From the NCBI RefSeq assembly GCF_014673495.1, contig NZ_CP051006.1:1240001-1304000 (forward strand): 64,000 bases of DNA. Reading direction: 5' to 3'. This DNA is from Streptomyces griseofuscus. GTDB lineage: Bacteria > Actinomycetota > Actinomycetes > Streptomycetales > Streptomycetaceae. Shown in pieces: positions 16,824-24,927 of the stretch. Position 1 is the first letter of the stretch, and every line of letters begins with the position of its first letter. The notes under the pieces are model-generated. The model was not told the DNA's origin. It did no database searches and saw only the letters and a list, made by a program, of their open reading frames with translations. Both the position numbers and the translations under genes were made by a program.

Positions 16824-17621
16824 ATGAGCACAGAGCACGTCCTCGATCACCGGCCGCAGGGCCCCCTACGCGCGCGTCTGCGGGAGAGCGCGAGCAAGGT
16901 GCCGGAGGTCACCGTCTACTTCTGGATCGTCAAGGTCCTCACCACCGGTATGGGCGAGACCGCCTCCGATCTGCTCGCCAAGGTGCTGGGCCCGATCCCC
17001 GCGGTCGGCCTCGGCGGTCTCGCGTTCGTCGCCGCGCTCGTGCTCCAGTTCACCGTCCGCCGGTACGTGGCGTGGATCTACTGGACGGCCATCGTCATGG
17101 TCAGCGTGTTCGGCACCATGGCCGCGGACGTGCTCCATGTCGGCCTCGGTGTGCCGTACACCCTGTCCACCCCGTTCTTCCTCATCGCCCTCGCGGCCGT
17201 CTTCGCGCTCTGGTACGCGAGCGAGCGCACCCTGTCGATCCACACCGTGCGCACCCGGCGCCGTGAGAGCTTCTACTGGGCGGCCGTGCTCGCCACCTTC
17301 GCCCTGGGCACCGCGGCGGGCGATCTCACCGCGAGCATCGGCCTCGGTTACCTGGGCTCGGCCGTCCTGTTCGCGGTGGCCATCGCGGTCCCGGCCCTCG
17401 CCCACCGCGGCGGCGTCCTCGGCGCGGTGACCGCGTTCTGGGCGGCGTACGTCATCACGCGCCCGCTCGGCGCGTCCCTCGCGGACTGGATGGCCGATCC
17501 GATCGCGCGGGGCGGTCTCGGCTGGGGCCTCGGCCCGGTCACGCTGTCGTGGACCGTGGCGATCGTGGCGTTCGTGGCGTTCCTCGCGGTGTCGCGGCGG
17601 GACAGCAGGACCACCGTCTGA
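16824..17621 (+). CDS. COG4705-type polytopic membrane protein
   Basis: Membrane protein of 265 residues with about eight hydrophobic segments, resembling the COG4705 uncharacterised membrane-anchored family. Four internal repeats share a G-x-x-x-x-D pattern at helix ends (TTGMGETASDLLAKVLG, VFGTMAADVLHVGLG, ALGTAAGDLTASIGLG, PLGASLADWMADP), suggesting a duplicated transporter-like fold with four symmetry-related acidic residues. Function is unknown. The ATG at 16824 lies close behind GTGCGGGG; an in-frame ATG at 16773 would add 17 residues. An 18-bp hairpin follows. Confidence 0.75.
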   Translation: MSTEHVLDHRPQGPLRARLRESASKVPEVTVYFWIVKVLTTGMGETASDLLAKVLGPIPAVGLGGLAFVAALVLQFTVRRYVAWIYWTAIVMVSVFGTMAADVLHVGLGVPYTLSTPFFLIALAAVFALWYASERTLSIHTVRTRRRESFYWAAVLATFALGTAAGDLTASIGLGYLGSAVLFAVAIAVPALAHRGGVLGAVTAFWAAYVITRPLGASLADWMADPIARGGLGWGLGPVTLSWTVAIVAFVAFLAVSRRDSRTTV

Positions 17622-17641
17622 CGATCGCCCCCAGCGCTGAC

Positions 17642-17679
17642 GGGAAGGCCCCGTGGGACGTGTCCCACGGGGCCTTCCC
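17642..17679. terminator. Bidirectional hairpin terminator
   Basis: Perfect 18-bp inverted repeat (GGGAAGGCCCCGTGGGAC with GTCCCACGGGGCCTTCCC) around a 2-base spacer, in the 76-base gap between convergent genes: the COG4705 membrane protein (+) and the chaplin (-). It would serve both. Confidence 0.85.
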
Positions 17680-17697
17680 TGTGTCGAGCGCTGTGGA

Positions 17698-18384
17698 TCA
17701 GCGCGTGGCGCCCGCGCGGAAGCGCCGGTACAGGGCCGCGCCGCCGACCAGCGAGGCGGCGCCCGCGAAGGCGGCCGCCAGGGTGCCGTCGGCGCCGGTG
17801 TGGGCGAGGGTGCCCGTCGGCCGGTGCACGGCCGCGGGCGGCTCGGGGGCCGTGCGCGCGGGCGGCACCTGCGGGTGCGCCGGGGGCGTGGTGTGCGCCG
17901 GCGGGGTGACCCGTGGCGGGGTCACCGGCTGGGTGCCGTGGGTGCTCGACGTGTTCTCGGAGTGGTTGCCGAAGACGGGGTTGAGAAGCCCCACCACGTT
18001 GACGCTGTCGCCGCTGATGTTCACCGGCAGATCGATCGGCAGCTGGATGCCGTTACCCGACACCGCGCCCGGCGAGCCCTTCTCCGCCGAGGCGGCCGTG
18101 GACCCGCCCCCGTTGGCAGAGCCGCCCCTGGTGGCGCTGCCGCCGCCCGTGTTGGCGCAGCTGTTGCCCATCGCGGGGTTGAGGAGCCCCACCACGTTCA
18201 CCGTGTCCCCGCACACGTTCACCGGGATGTGCACCGGGAGCTGGATCCCGTTGCCGGAGATCAGCCCCGGCGAGCCGACCGCGGCGCCGTCCGCCGTGGA
18301 GTCGGCGTACACCGGCCCCGCCACAGCGATCGCGCCCGAGGCGGCCGCGAGGGCGATCACACCGTTTCGGGTAACCCGTTTCAT
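17698..18384 (-). CDS. Long chaplin with two chaplin domains and LAxTG sortase signal
   Basis: Cell-wall-anchored hydrophobic protein of 229 residues that takes part in aerial hyphae formation by assembling amyloid-like fibrils on the surface. A signal peptide (KRVTRNGVIALAAASGAIAV) is followed by chaplin domain 1 (GSPGLISGNGIQLPVHIPVN...), a Gly/Ser spacer, chaplin domain 2 (GSPGAVSGNGIQLPIDLPVN...), a Pro/Thr-rich wall-spanning segment, LAHTG, a hydrophobic helix and an RRFRAGATR tail, as in class E sortase substrates. Domain 1 has the usual two cysteines; domain 2 has none. AGGGAA precedes the ATG. Confidence 0.92.
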   Translation of the reverse strand: MKRVTRNGVIALAAASGAIAVAGPVYADSTADGAAVGSPGLISGNGIQLPVHIPVNVCGDTVNVVGLLNPAMGNSCANTGGGSATRGGSANGGGSTAASAEKGSPGAVSGNGIQLPIDLPVNISGDSVNVVGLLNPVFGNHSENTSSTHGTQPVTPPRVTPPAHTTPPAHPQVPPARTAPEPPAAVHRPTGTLAHTGADGTLAAAFAGAASLVGGAALYRRFRAGATR

Positions 18385-18694
18385 CGGTTCCCTGCCTTCC
18401 AGAATCAGGCGCGGGCACTCGCCCGCACGGAGGTAAACGCGGGGAAAAACAGGTGAGTTATGGCTTGTCAATCATTCGGCCGGTATATGCCACCATCGCT
18501 GGTCCTCGTGACACCGGGGACGCCGGTTAGTCGTACTACTTCGCGCGATCACGTGAAGAGAGAGCAGAAGGGTGCGGACCTGGGCGGTCCGCGTCTCCGG
18601 CGGCTGATTCAGGCCGACCGCCACCACGTCGCGGTCCATGACCTGACGCCCATTCACCTTCCACGGGGGTGACCCATCCCGATAGGATCGCCAT
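18385..18694. other. Divergent intergenic region, chaplin/trypco2
   Basis: About 310 bases without a gene. A TTGACA hexamer on the minus strand (18466-18471) lies 82 bases before the chaplin start and could be a -35 element, but I see no convincing -10 at the right distance. The plus-strand half carries AGGA just before the GTG of the trypco2 gene. No tRNA-like or other structured RNA is evident. Confidence 0.4.
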
Positions 18695-19003
18695 GTGATC
18701 GAACTGGCGGAAATGATCAGGGAGTTGGGTCAGGAGCTGAACACCGCTCTGAGTGAAGGTCCCTCCGGAGTGGTGCGGTTCGAGCTCGGGACCGTCGAGG
18801 TCGAGGCGGATGTCGTGGTGAGCCGCAAGGGCGGCGCGGGCGGCAAGGTGCGGTTCTGGGTGGTGGAGGCCGGTGCCGAGGGGCAGTCGGAGACCTCGCG
18901 CACCCACCGGATCCGCCTCGCCCTGCACCCGAAACTCGTCGCGCCGGACGGCACACATGTGAAGGTGCTGATCTCGGGGGACGAAGAAGAGGGAGAGCGC
19001 TGA
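18695..19003 (+). CDS. Trypco2-family protein (trypsin-co-occurring domain)
   Basis: Protein of 102 residues resembling the trypco2 family: an amphipathic N-terminal helix (IELAEMIRELGQELNTALSE), strands VRFELGTVEVEADVVVSRK and GKVRFWVVEAG, and a final basic/hydrophobic strand (THRIRLALHPKL). The family occurs beside trypsin-like proteases in NTPase-controlled conflict systems; one such protease is encoded at 27094-28185. The role is unknown and it may be an accessory or inhibitor module. GTG start with AGGA upstream. Confidence 0.8.
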   Translation: MIELAEMIRELGQELNTALSEGPSGVVRFELGTVEVEADVVVSRKGGAGGKVRFWVVEAGAEGQSETSRTHRIRLALHPKLVAPDGTHVKVLISGDEEEGER

Positions 19004-19134
19004 CGGCAGGCGCCGAGGCGGTACGGCCGTTCCGCCGTCCCGACACCCTGACGTGGCGGGACGGGTGGTCGTACGCTGGTCGGCACCGCCGGTGGGAGAG
19101 AACCGGCGGCAGGTGACGATCGGAGGTCACGGGG

Positions 19135-20619
19135 GTGGAAGGGCGGAACCCCGCGCGGGTTCGCAACGAATTGGTGGCCAAGGTCGTCGACGTGCTCCAG
19201 GAATCGGCCACCCTGCGGCACCCGACCAGTGCCGACCTGCTGGTGACCATGCTGAGCCAGGAACTGGGCGCGCCCGTCGAGCCGTTGCAGAACAGGACGC
19301 TGCGCCCGTATCTGCTCCAGCTCGTGGAGGTGTGCGCGCGGATCCCCGACGGACTGCCCTGCCTGGTGCGCTGCCTCGGCTATGTGGAGGAGCAGTCCGT
19401 CACCGTGCTGGCGCTGCGCCGCCTGGTGGACGAGTGGGAGGCGGTCGACTTCTTCGACGGCGCCGATCTGCACCCGCTGCGCCCCGATCTGATGGAACTG
19501 CGCTCCTCGGCCGCGCTCGCGGCGATGGCGCGCCGGGCCAGCCGCTCCCGCACCCAGGAGCTGCCCGCCTGGTGCGACACCGGCTGGGCGGTGTTCTTAC
19601 GCCTGGCCGGCGGCAATTCGGCGGCGCGGGAACTGCCTGTGAGCATGGCCTTTCTGTCGCTGGCCGCGGATCAGCTGGCCGAGGACGGACTGCGGGAGGC
19701 CGCCGAACGGCTGCGCCGCTGGAACCGCGCGCAGGCCCGCGTCTGGGGCTTCGAGGACCAGATGGCCGAGTGGCAGCACGACAGCATCACCGATCAGCCG
19801 GCCTCGCTCATGCCCGCTTATCTGATGATCCAGTTCGAGCCGGACGGCGTCGATCCCGACCGGTACTACCTCTCCCACTGGCGCCAGTCGGACGCGGAGA
19901 GCTGGCACCCCCTCCCGGGCGAGACGCTGCATCTGCACCGCGACGACCTGCCGGCCGAGGTGGACACGCTCATCGAGCAGACCGAGGAACGCTGGTCGGA
20001 CCTGCGGCAACCGGTCGTACTCGAATTCATCCTTCCGTGGGAGCTGTTGGGGGAACCGGTCGAGTGGTGGCACAAGGAGGCGGACTCCGCCTCGCCCACT
20101 CCCCTGGTCATGGACTACACGGTTCTCATCCGCAGCTTCGAACGCCTGCGCAAGGCCGCGTGGCACCGGCCCTGGCACAACAAGTGGCGCCAGTTGAAGG
20201 AGCGTCCGGCGGAGACGCACTCCTACTGGAACCGCCCCGGCCACTCGCACTTCCATCTGGAGCGGGAGCTGAAGGAGGACGAACAGGCCGTCTGCCTGGT
20301 CCTCAGCGAGCCGCCCGGCACGGACTCCGCCACCAGCCGCCAGGAGTATCTGGCGGGCCTGCGGGCGGGAGTTCCGGCCATGATCTGGCACCGCGGCGAC
20401 TGCTCGGATCCCGCCTTCAAGGAGGCGGTGGCCGAGATCGTGCAGGACCGGGGGCTGGCCGGGCTGCTGGAGCGGACCGGACGTTGGCGCAAGGAGGCAC
20501 TGGCCATGGGGCCGGAGGGGTGGGACAACCATGTGGGGCGCCATCTGGCGATCCTGCTCGACGATCCGGAGCGCAAGCCCGAGCCACCGGGGCCCGCGCA
20601 TGTGCCGGTGAAGCCGTGA
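19135..20619 (+). CDS. EAD2-VMAP-C protein of a conflict (VMAP) system
   Basis: Protein of 494 residues. Residues 1-95 form an all-helical effector-associated domain (EAD2-like: NELVAKVVDVLQESATLR ... LPCLVRCLGYVEEQSVTVLA). A linker (about 100-220) leads to a C-terminal VMAP-C-type domain (MPAYLMIQFEPDGVDPDRYY, LEFILPWELLGEPVEWWHKE, VCLVLSEPP, PAMIWHRGDC). VMAP proteins act as the bridge between a sensor/NTPase and a protease effector in systems described by comparative genomics; this one would recruit the trypsin-EAD2 protein at 27094 by EAD2-EAD2 contact. GTG start with GGAGG. Confidence 0.8.
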   Translation: MEGRNPARVRNELVAKVVDVLQESATLRHPTSADLLVTMLSQELGAPVEPLQNRTLRPYLLQLVEVCARIPDGLPCLVRCLGYVEEQSVTVLALRRLVDEWEAVDFFDGADLHPLRPDLMELRSSAALAAMARRASRSRTQELPAWCDTGWAVFLRLAGGNSAARELPVSMAFLSLAADQLAEDGLREAAERLRRWNRAQARVWGFEDQMAEWQHDSITDQPASLMPAYLMIQFEPDGVDPDRYYLSHWRQSDAESWHPLPGETLHLHRDDLPAEVDTLIEQTEERWSDLRQPVVLEFILPWELLGEPVEWWHKEADSASPTPLVMDYTVLIRSFERLRKAAWHRPWHNKWRQLKERPAETHSYWNRPGHSHFHLERELKEDEQAVCLVLSEPPGTDSATSRQEYLAGLRAGVPAMIWHRGDCSDPAFKEAVAEIVQDRGLAGLLERTGRWRKEALAMGPEGWDNHVGRHLAILLDDPERKPEPPGPAHVPVKP

Positions 20620-20892
20620 GGCGGCCGGCCGGATCCGCGTGTCCACCGACCGTCCGCGCCTGGTGAGTGGGGGTGCCCGGCATGCACCGGCGTGATTCCA
20701 CCGGTCCGCGTCCGTTCCATGTCCGCCACCCTGCTTCCGCCGTGCTGCGGCGTACACCGTCCGCGTGCTTCCGTGCGTCCTTGCTTCGGGGGTGCCCACG
20801 CTGCGAGGCTTGGAGCGTGGATGTCACGCATGCCTGGAGTCTGCGGGACTCCACCGCACTCTCACCGTCACTACGGCGCTTTGAGAGCACCC

Positions 20893-23800
20893 ATGCACGA
20901 TGACGACGAACAGCGACCGGCCAAGGCCGCGCGGGCCCGCCGGGAGGCCGCCCGTGTGCTGAGCCGGCTCGGCCGGGAGGGCGGGCCGCATCCCGTGGAG
21001 GCGGTGCTCGTCGTCGACGCGCATCCCACGATGCGGGTGTGGGACGGAGCCGTCCAGGGCGATCTGGTCGAGGAGCTGGAGCGGGCCGGGCGGTTCACCC
21101 GGGTGCGGGTGGTACAGCTGCTGGGCACCGACGAGACGGATCCCGCGCAGGCACGCACCGAGGAGCCGCTGGGCGCGCCCGACGCGGGCGTACGCCGGGT
21201 GGTACTGGTACTGACCGACGGCATCGCCACCGGCTGGCGCCTGGGCACCGTGCATCCGCTGCTGCGCGAATGGGGGCGCGCGCAGCCGGTCGCGGTGGCC
21301 CATCTGCTGCCCCCGCACCTGTGGTTCCGCACCGGGCTCGACGTGTACCGGGTGCGGATCCGCTCCCCGCGCCCCTGGGCGGCCAACAGCGCCTGGAGCT
21401 GGACCGAGCGGGAGGCTCCGGCCGGTTCGGGGGACGACGAGGGACGGGACGCGGAGGCGGCCGCCCCCGTCGTCGTACCGGTGCTGGCACTGTCCGAGCG
21501 ATGGGCGGCCGTGCTGCTCCGGCTGGTGTCCGGGGCCGAGCCCGAGTGGCTGGATCTGGCCGCCGTACAGGCACGGGAGTGGAAGAGCAGGCCCGACGCG
21601 GCGCGTGCGCTGCCCTGGGCGCAGGACGTGCCCGATCCGCACAGCCCGGTGCCCGCCGCCGAACGCGTCTCCGATTTCCGGGCCGCGGCCAGCCCGACGG
21701 CGTTCACCCTGGCGACCCGCCTGGCCGCCGCGCCGCTGAGCCTGCCCGTCATCCGGGTACTCGTCGCCGCCACCCCGGACGCGGGCCCGGTGCATGTCTC
21801 CGAGCTGCTGATGAGCGGTCTGGTACGGCCCGTACCGGCACGCGGTGACGGCCCGACGGACGTGGTGTTCGACTTCGCGCCCGATGTCCGCGAGGAACTG
21901 CTGGCACTGGGCCGCCGCAGCGCGACCGCCCGGGTGCTGTACGACGTCCGGGGGTTATTGGCCGGGGACGAGGCGACCCGTTCCCTGCTGCCCGCTCCCG
22001 ACGAACCGCTGGACACGCTGGCGATGCCCGGCGTCAACAGCCGCAACATCGTCTTCCTCCGGGTGGAGCTGACCGCGCTGCGCGCCCTGTCGGGGCGCTA
22101 CGACCAGCGCGCCGCGATGCTGGCCAAGGTGCTGAGCTGGCACGATCGGCGCTACGCAGTCAGCCTGGAGAAGTTCACCCTGGAAAAGACGCGCCGCACA
22201 TCCACGGGATCCGCGCCGACCGCCTCGGTCTCCGAAGCGGACGGGCCCGCCGCCGGGCCGCAATCCCGGACCGTTTCCGAAGGAGCCTCATCGATGCCGA
22301 CACCGCCTCAGGAAACCGCGGAGGGAGAGCGCACCACACAGCCGCGCGTCTGGGGGAACCTGCCGCCGCGCAACCCCAACTTCACCGGACGCGACGAGCT
22401 GCTGGAGCTGCTCGACCAGCGGCTGCGGGAGGGCACCACCACGGTGCTGCCGGAGGCGATCCATGGCATGGGCGGCGTCGGCAAGACCCAGCTCGCGATC
22501 GAGTACGCCTACCGGCACCAGTCCGAGTACGACATCGTGTGGTGGATCCCCTCCGAGCGGCCCGGACAGATCGGCCAGGCGCTGGTGGAACTGGCCCAGC
22601 GGCTGGGCCTGGTGACCACCACCGAGGCCAATATCGCGGGCCCGGCGGTGCGCGAGGCGCTGCGGGAGGGCCGGCCGTACTCCCGCTGGCTGCTCATCTT
22701 CGACAACGCCGACAACCCCGAACAGGTGCGCCACTACTTCCCGCAGGGCGGCCACGGCACCATCCTCGTCACCTCCCGCAACCGCCGCTGGGGGCAGGTG
22801 GGCGGCTCCCTCGAAGTGGATGTGTTCACCCGGGAGGAGAGCAAGGAACTGCTGCGCCGTTCCGGGCCGCCGCTGCGCGAGGAGGAGGCCGACGCGCTGG
22901 CCGAGGCGCTGGGCGATCTGCCGCTGGCCCTCGAACAGGCCGCGGCCTGGCGGGCCGAGACCGGGATGCCGGCGTCCGAGTACCTGCGGCTGTTCGAGAA
23001 CAAGCGCATGGAGCTGCTGGAGGTGGCACCGCCGCCGGACTACCAACTCCCCGTCGCCGCCGCCTGGAACGTGTCCCTGGACCACCTGGAGACCCGCAGC
23101 CCCGCGGCCCTGCGGCTGCTCCAGCTGTGCTCCTACTTCGCGCCCGACCCGATCTCCCGCTCCATCTTCTCCGGCCTCGGCAACAGCAGCATCTTCCCCG
23201 AGCTGGACGCCGCCCTGAACGACCCGATGCGGCTCGCCCGCGCCATAAGAGAGGTCAACCGGTACTCGCTGGCGCGGATCGACCACCGTACGAACTCCAT
23301 CGAGATGCACCGCCTGGTGCAGCTGGTCCTCAACAACCGTATGTCGCCGGAGGAGCAGGCGAGGATGCGGCACGGGGCGCATACGCTGCTGGCTGCCGCC
23401 GACCCCAAGGCACCGGTTGATCCCGCGAGTTGGCCTCGATACGCGGAGCTGTACAGCCACGTCATCGCCGCCGGCGCGATCAGGTCCGACCAGCCCTGGG
23501 TACGGCAGTTGGTGAGCAACATCGCCAAATACCTGTACTGGTGGGGCGATCACGAGGTGTCGCTCGACTTCTCCGAGCAGGCGTGGAAGTCCTGGCTGGA
23601 CATCTTCGGCGAGGACGACCAGCAGACCCTTCTGATGGGTCAGTGGCTGTGCTTCATGTACTGGGTGGTGGGCCGCTTCGACGACGCGGCGAGGCTGGTG
23701 AGCCACCTGAGGGAGGTGTACGAGCGCACCGCGCCGGCGGACGGCGAGGACAACCGTGAGGACGCGCTCGACGCACTGCAACTGGAGGCGGCTGTACGCC

Positions 23801-24858
23801 GGGTGGAGGGCAGGTTCGCCACCGGAGCGGAGCTGGACCGGATCGCGTACGAACGGGCGCACCGGGCCTTCGGCGAGGACGACCCCACGACACTCAACAT
23901 CGCGCACAACCTCTGTGTGAGCCTGCGTCTGGTCGGGGACTTCAATGGAGCGCTCGAACTCGACCGGCGCACCCTGGATCTGAAACTGCGGCTGTACGGC
24001 CGAGAGGACCGGCGGACCCTCCACTCCGAGCACCACGTGGCCATCGACACTCGCGAGACGGGGGACTACGTCGGAGCGCTCGCCCTTCAAGAGACCGTGC
24101 TCAGCGCCTACGAGAACGTCTTCGGTCGAAACAACCCCGCCACGGTGGAGGCCAAACGCCAGCTCAGCGAGGCTTCCCGCAAGGCGGGCGACCATGCCCG
24201 GTCGCTGGAGTTGGCCACCGAGGCGCACGCCCAGTTCACCCGCCGTTACGGCGAGACCCACCCGCAGTCCCTGGCTTCCGCGCTGGCCCTTGCCGTGGCG
24301 CTGCGGCAGAACGGAGACCTCCAGGCGGCGCGGACGCGGGGCGTCAAGGCCTGCGAGGGGTATCGGCAGATCTACGACCCCCGCCACCCGCATGTTCTGT
24401 CCGCGGATGTCGACCTCGCCGTCACCCTGCGGCTGCTTGGTCTGCCCGAGGAGGCGCGGCGCCTGGACGAGGCGGCGCTCACCTCGCTCACCGACCGGCT
24501 CGGAGTGGGGCATCCCCAGGCGCTCGTCTGTGCCATCAACCTGGCCAGCGACCTGGCCGCCCTGGGCCGGTACGAAGAGGCACGGCGACGCGGCGAGGAG
24601 ACACTGGCTCTGTGCCGGACCTCCTTCGGCGAGGACCACCCGACCACCCTGGCCTGCGCCGCGAACCTGTCCTTGGACCTCCTCGCGACCGGCGCGGACG
24701 CTGAGTACGGGCCTCTGCGCGAGGACACTCTGACCCGCATGGAGCGCGTCCTCGACGCCCCTCGCCTCCAGACGGATTCGGGGACCCGGCACCCGGCGAC
24801 GGTGCAGTTCCGAGAGCGGGAGCGGGCCAACTGCGATATCGATCCACTGCCGCTGTGA
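20893..24858 (+). CDS. SAV_2336-type vWA / NB-ARC / TPR protein (FxsT-like)
   Basis: Large STAND protein of 1321 residues. Residues 1-430 are a SAV_2336 N-terminal-type domain with a vWA-like strand VEAVLVVDAHPTMRVW (degenerate MIDAS). An NB-ARC ATPase follows: FTGRDELLELL, P-loop HGMGGVGKTQLA near 525, Walker B RWLLIFDNAD, ILVTSRNRRW, GDLPLALEQAAAW. The C-terminal third is about ten 42-residue TPR repeats (FGEDDPTTLNIAHNLCVSLR pattern). The same NB-ARC/TPR family is called FxSxx-COOH system tetratricopeptide protein when beside FxsA/FxsB. The start is uncertain because the ATG at 20893 has only a weak GAGAG. Confidence 0.87.
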   Translation: MHDDDEQRPAKAARARREAARVLSRLGREGGPHPVEAVLVVDAHPTMRVWDGAVQGDLVEELERAGRFTRVRVVQLLGTDETDPAQARTEEPLGAPDAGVRRVVLVLTDGIATGWRLGTVHPLLREWGRAQPVAVAHLLPPHLWFRTGLDVYRVRIRSPRPWAANSAWSWTEREAPAGSGDDEGRDAEAAAPVVVPVLALSERWAAVLLRLVSGAEPEWLDLAAVQAREWKSRPDAARALPWAQDVPDPHSPVPAAERVSDFRAAASPTAFTLATRLAAAPLSLPVIRVLVAATPDAGPVHVSELLMSGLVRPVPARGDGPTDVVFDFAPDVREELLALGRRSATARVLYDVRGLLAGDEATRSLLPAPDEPLDTLAMPGVNSRNIVFLRVELTALRALSGRYDQRAAMLAKVLSWHDRRYAVSLEKFTLEKTRRTSTGSAPTASVSEADGPAAGPQSRTVSEGASSMPTPPQETAEGERTTQPRVWGNLPPRNPNFTGRDELLELLDQRLREGTTTVLPEAIHGMGGVGKTQLAIEYAYRHQSEYDIVWWIPSERPGQIGQALVELAQRLGLVTTTEANIAGPAVREALREGRPYSRWLLIFDNADNPEQVRHYFPQGGHGTILVTSRNRRWGQVGGSLEVDVFTREESKELLRRSGPPLREEEADALAEALGDLPLALEQAAAWRAETGMPASEYLRLFENKRMELLEVAPPPDYQLPVAAAWNVSLDHLETRSPAALRLLQLCSYFAPDPISRSIFSGLGNSSIFPELDAALNDPMRLARAIREVNRYSLARIDHRTNSIEMHRLVQLVLNNRMSPEEQARMRHGAHTLLAAADPKAPVDPASWPRYAELYSHVIAAGAIRSDQPWVRQLVSNIAKYLYWWGDHEVSLDFSEQAWKSWLDIFGEDDQQTLLMGQWLCFMYWVVGRFDDAARLVSHLREVYERTAPADGEDNREDALDALQLEAAVRRVEGRFATGAELDRIAYERAHRAFGEDDPTTLNIAHNLCVSLRLVGDFNGALELDRRTLDLKLRLYGREDRRTLHSEHHVAIDTRETGDYVGALALQETVLSAYENVFGRNNPATVEAKRQLSEASRKAGDHARSLELATEAHAQFTRRYGETHPQSLASALALAVALRQNGDLQAARTRGVKACEGYRQIYDPRHPHVLSADVDLAVTLRLLGLPEEARRLDEAALTSLTDRLGVGHPQALVCAINLASDLAALGRYEEARRRGEETLALCRTSFGEDHPTTLACAANLSLDLLATGADAEYGPLREDTLTRMERVLDAPRLQTDSGTRHPATVQFRERERANCDIDPLPL

Positions 24859-24877
24859 CGAGGAGCGGGGGCACCGG

Positions 24878-24906
24878 GGTGCGGCGGAACCCCACATAGC
24901 CGCACC
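24878..24906. terminator. Weak hairpin between convergent genes
   Basis: GGTGCGGC pairs with GCCGCACC across a 13-base loop in the 69-base gap between the convergent FxsT-like and HExxH genes. Confidence 0.4.
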
Positions 24907-24927
24907 AGGTGTGTTTGCTCCCGAGCC

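Noticed and set aside
18472..18690. Structured RNA or tRNA in the chaplin/trypco2 spacer
   Set aside because: No cloverleaf or strong long hairpin was found.
22294..24858. Separate NB-ARC/TPR gene starting at an internal ATG near 22294
   Set aside because: The frame is continuous with the SAV_2336-type domain, no ribosome binding site stands out before the internal ATG, and the fused layout is common.
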